This document shows, in pieces, positions 5,369 through 6,260 of a DNA stretch of 6,260 bases. The notes under the pieces were generated by a model, which was not told the origin of the DNA, searched no databases, and worked only from the letters and a program-made list of their open reading frames with translations. The DNA is from an uncultured Lachnospiraceae bacterium (GTDB lineage Bacteria > Bacillota > Clostridia > Lachnospirales > Lachnospiraceae), in contig CACZNY010000166.1 of NCBI GenBank assembly GCA_902782655.1, forward strand, positions 1 to 6,260. Direction: 5' to 3'. The position numbers and the translations under genes are program-made. Numbering within the stretch: the stretch's first letter is position 1; each line of letters begins with the position of its first letter.

Positions 5369-6176
5369 ATCTTGCCCCCTTGTCGAGTGTCGCCGCATCC
5401 ATGTTGAATACGGCATCGATGATCCTGTTCCTGTACGTCGAGTTCCCGTCTCCGGGCTGCATCCTTTCCCATCCGATCTCTCCGGCAAGCCCCATCACAC
5501 AGATCGCAGCTGCTGCGGCCTCCGCTGGATCTTCTCTGTTCGCCACGAGATAGGCTGTCATCATTCCCGACAGCTGGCAGCCTGTGCCGGTGATACGTCC
5601 CATCTCCGGGCGTCCGTTCCTTATCACATAGCACCTGTCTCCGTCGCTTACCAGATCTATTGCGCCGGTGACAGCTATCACCGATCCGCTTCTCAAGGCA
5701 AAATCCTTAACGAAGCCTACAGCTGCTTCAAGCGTATCCTCGGTCACGCTGTCGGCCGCGTCAGCATCAACACCTCTCGTTGTACCGCTCCCGAATGCCA
5801 GTGTCCTGATCTCCGATATGTTCCCTCTTATCGCGGTAAATCCTATCTCATCCATAAGTCTGACTGCGGTATCGGTGCGAAGCTTTGATGCACCGGCTCC
5901 CACAGGATCGAGCAGCACGATATGATCCAGCTCCTTTGCCTTCTTTCCTGCAAGAAACATACCCTTTATGCTGCTCTGGTTCAGGGTGCCGATGTTGATA
6001 TTTAGCCCTCCGCAGATCGCCGTGATATCTTCCACATCCTCAGGTTCATCTGACATGATCGGACTTCCTCCGCAGGCAAGCAATATGTTTGCCACATCGT
6101 TCACTGTCACGTAATTGGTGATGTTATGTACGAGCGGCGTGTTCTTCCGTACATTGTCCAGACATTTTCCAAGCAT
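5355..6176 (-). CDS. thiM: ThiM, hydroxyethylthiazole kinase
   Basis: 273 aa, normal length. It phosphorylates 4-methyl-5-(2-hydroxyethyl)thiazole using ATP, salvaging the thiazole half for ThiE. Signatures: PLVHNITNYVTVNDVAN at 14-30 (thiazole site), DPVGAGA at 90-96, RGNISEI at 117-123, VTGAIDLVSDG at 159-169, GTGCQLSG at 197-204 (anion hole, conserved C200), GDGNSTYRNRIIDAV at 232-246. All expected motifs are intact. First gene of the operon: GGGAGGAG is centred about 10 bases before ATG 6174-6176. The 41-base gap up to the terminator U-tract leaves no room for a normal promoter, so expression appears to depend on readthrough of that hairpin. Confidence 0.97.
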   Translation of the reverse strand: MLGKCLDNVRKNTPLVHNITNYVTVNDVANILLACGGSPIMSDEPEDVEDITAICGGLNINIGTLNQSSIKGMFLAGKKAKELDHIVLLDPVGAGASKLRTDTAVRLMDEIGFTAIRGNISEIRTLAFGSGTTRGVDADAADSVTEDTLEAAVGFVKDFALRSGSVIAVTGAIDLVSDGDRCYVIRNGRPEMGRITGTGCQLSGMMTAYLVANREDPAEAAAAAICVMGLAGEIGWERMQPGDGNSTYRNRIIDAVFNMDAATLDKGARYEVR

Positions 6177-6204
6177 CTTCTTCTCCTCCCGGATCTTTAT
6201 TTGC

Positions 6205-6218
6205 TGCGCAGCCGCGCA
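6205..6218 (-). other. Small GC-rich hairpin between attenuator and thiM ribosome binding site
   Basis: TGCGC (6205-6209) and GCGCA (6214-6218) pair around a 4-base loop, immediately after the U-tract on the minus strand. The partly overlapping palindrome GCTGCGCAGC (6203-6212) offers an alternative fold. It lies 14 bases before the GGGAGG of thiM. It may be part of the expression platform or incidental. Confidence 0.3.
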
Positions 6219-6258
6219 AAAAAAAAATGCAGATATACCAACAATGATATATCTGCAT
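6218..6258 (-). terminator. Intrinsic terminator/attenuator upstream of thiM
   Basis: On the minus strand, 6258-6248 and 6237-6227 form a perfect 11-bp stem (ATGCAGATATA/TATATCTGCAT) with a 10-base loop. A run of nine further T follows on that strand (6226-6218, plus the last stem base). This is a textbook intrinsic terminator pointing at thiM. Only 41 bases separate the U-tract from the ATG, with no credible -35/-10 pair, so the hairpin is best read as a conditional terminator in the operon leader. TPP riboswitches are the established controllers of thiM/thiE operons in Bacillota. The aptamer, if present, lies outside the window past 6260. The alternative is the terminator of an upstream gene. 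Confidence 0.85.
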
Positions 6259-6260
6259 AA

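Larger units (their letters stand above)
1873..6176 (-). other. Thiamine salvage operon thiM-thiE-HAD-thiD-methyltransferase-tenA
   Basis: Six minus-strand genes are packed without promoter-sized gaps. thiM/thiE overlap by 14 bases, thiE/HAD are 3 apart, HAD/thiD overlap by 32, thiD/methyltransferase are 14 apart, and methyltransferase/tenA are 1 apart. Such spacing implies one transcript and translational coupling. Gene content covers salvage of both thiamine halves and their joining. No de novo genes (thiC, thiG, thiH, thiS, thiF) and no final kinase (thiL or pyrophosphokinase) lie in this window. The upstream hairpin at 6218-6258 suggests attenuation control. Confidence 0.9.

Noticed and set aside
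5369..5488. 40-residue N-terminal extension of ThiE
   Set aside because: It is low-complexity sequence overlapping thiM in another frame. The ATG at 5366-5368 has a good ribosome binding site and gives the normal ThiE length.
5328..5888. 186-aa plus-strand ORF opposite thiM/thiE
   Set aside because: It is antisense to intact ThiM and ThiE, with a composition typical of shadow frames (rich in Arg, Ser, His).

Overview
The window looks like part of a Clostridia (Bacillota) chromosome, most likely Lachnospiraceae. The clues are the moderate GC content, strong AGGAGG-type ribosome binding sites, a Gram-positive-style lipoprotein, and the character of the thiamine proteins. The family assignment is an inference from protein character; no search was run.

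Layout. Two transcription units converge near position 1800. The left unit (+ strand, 1-1793) has three parts. First is a strongly self-complementary 5' segment (about 16-143) that looks like a structured RNA leader. Second is a 62-codon ORF of unknown function (168-356) behind a Shine-Dalgarno site with a 10-base match to the 16S 3' end. Third is a 437-aa predicted lipoprotein (408-1721) whose mature part is a pyruvoyl-dependent decarboxylase. It has the N-terminal PSDC-like region and C-terminal phosphatidylserine-decarboxylase fold seen in the fungal PsiD-type proteins. A strong intrinsic terminator (1747-1793) closes this unit.

The right unit (- strand, 6260 down to 1873) is a compact thiamine salvage operon in the order thiM - thiE - HAD phosphatase - thiD - SAM-dependent methyltransferase - tenA. 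Adjacent genes overlap or lie within 14 bases of each other. TenA can release the pyrimidine (HMP) from degraded thiamine. ThiD phosphorylates HMP to HMP-PP, ThiM phosphorylates the thiazole alcohol, and ThiE joins them to thiamine monophosphate (TMP). The HAD protein is well placed to dephosphorylate TMP so that a pyrophosphokinase encoded elsewhere can make TPP. The methyltransferase has no textbook role in the pathway and is the odd member. A perfect 11-bp hairpin with a U-tract lies 41 bases upstream of thiM, with no room for a promoter between, so the operon is probably controlled by attenuation. A TPP riboswitch aptamer would be expected just beyond the right edge.

Most interesting: the exported PsiD-like decarboxylase, the unexplained folded leader with its near-repeat, and the methyltransferase embedded in thiamine salvage.
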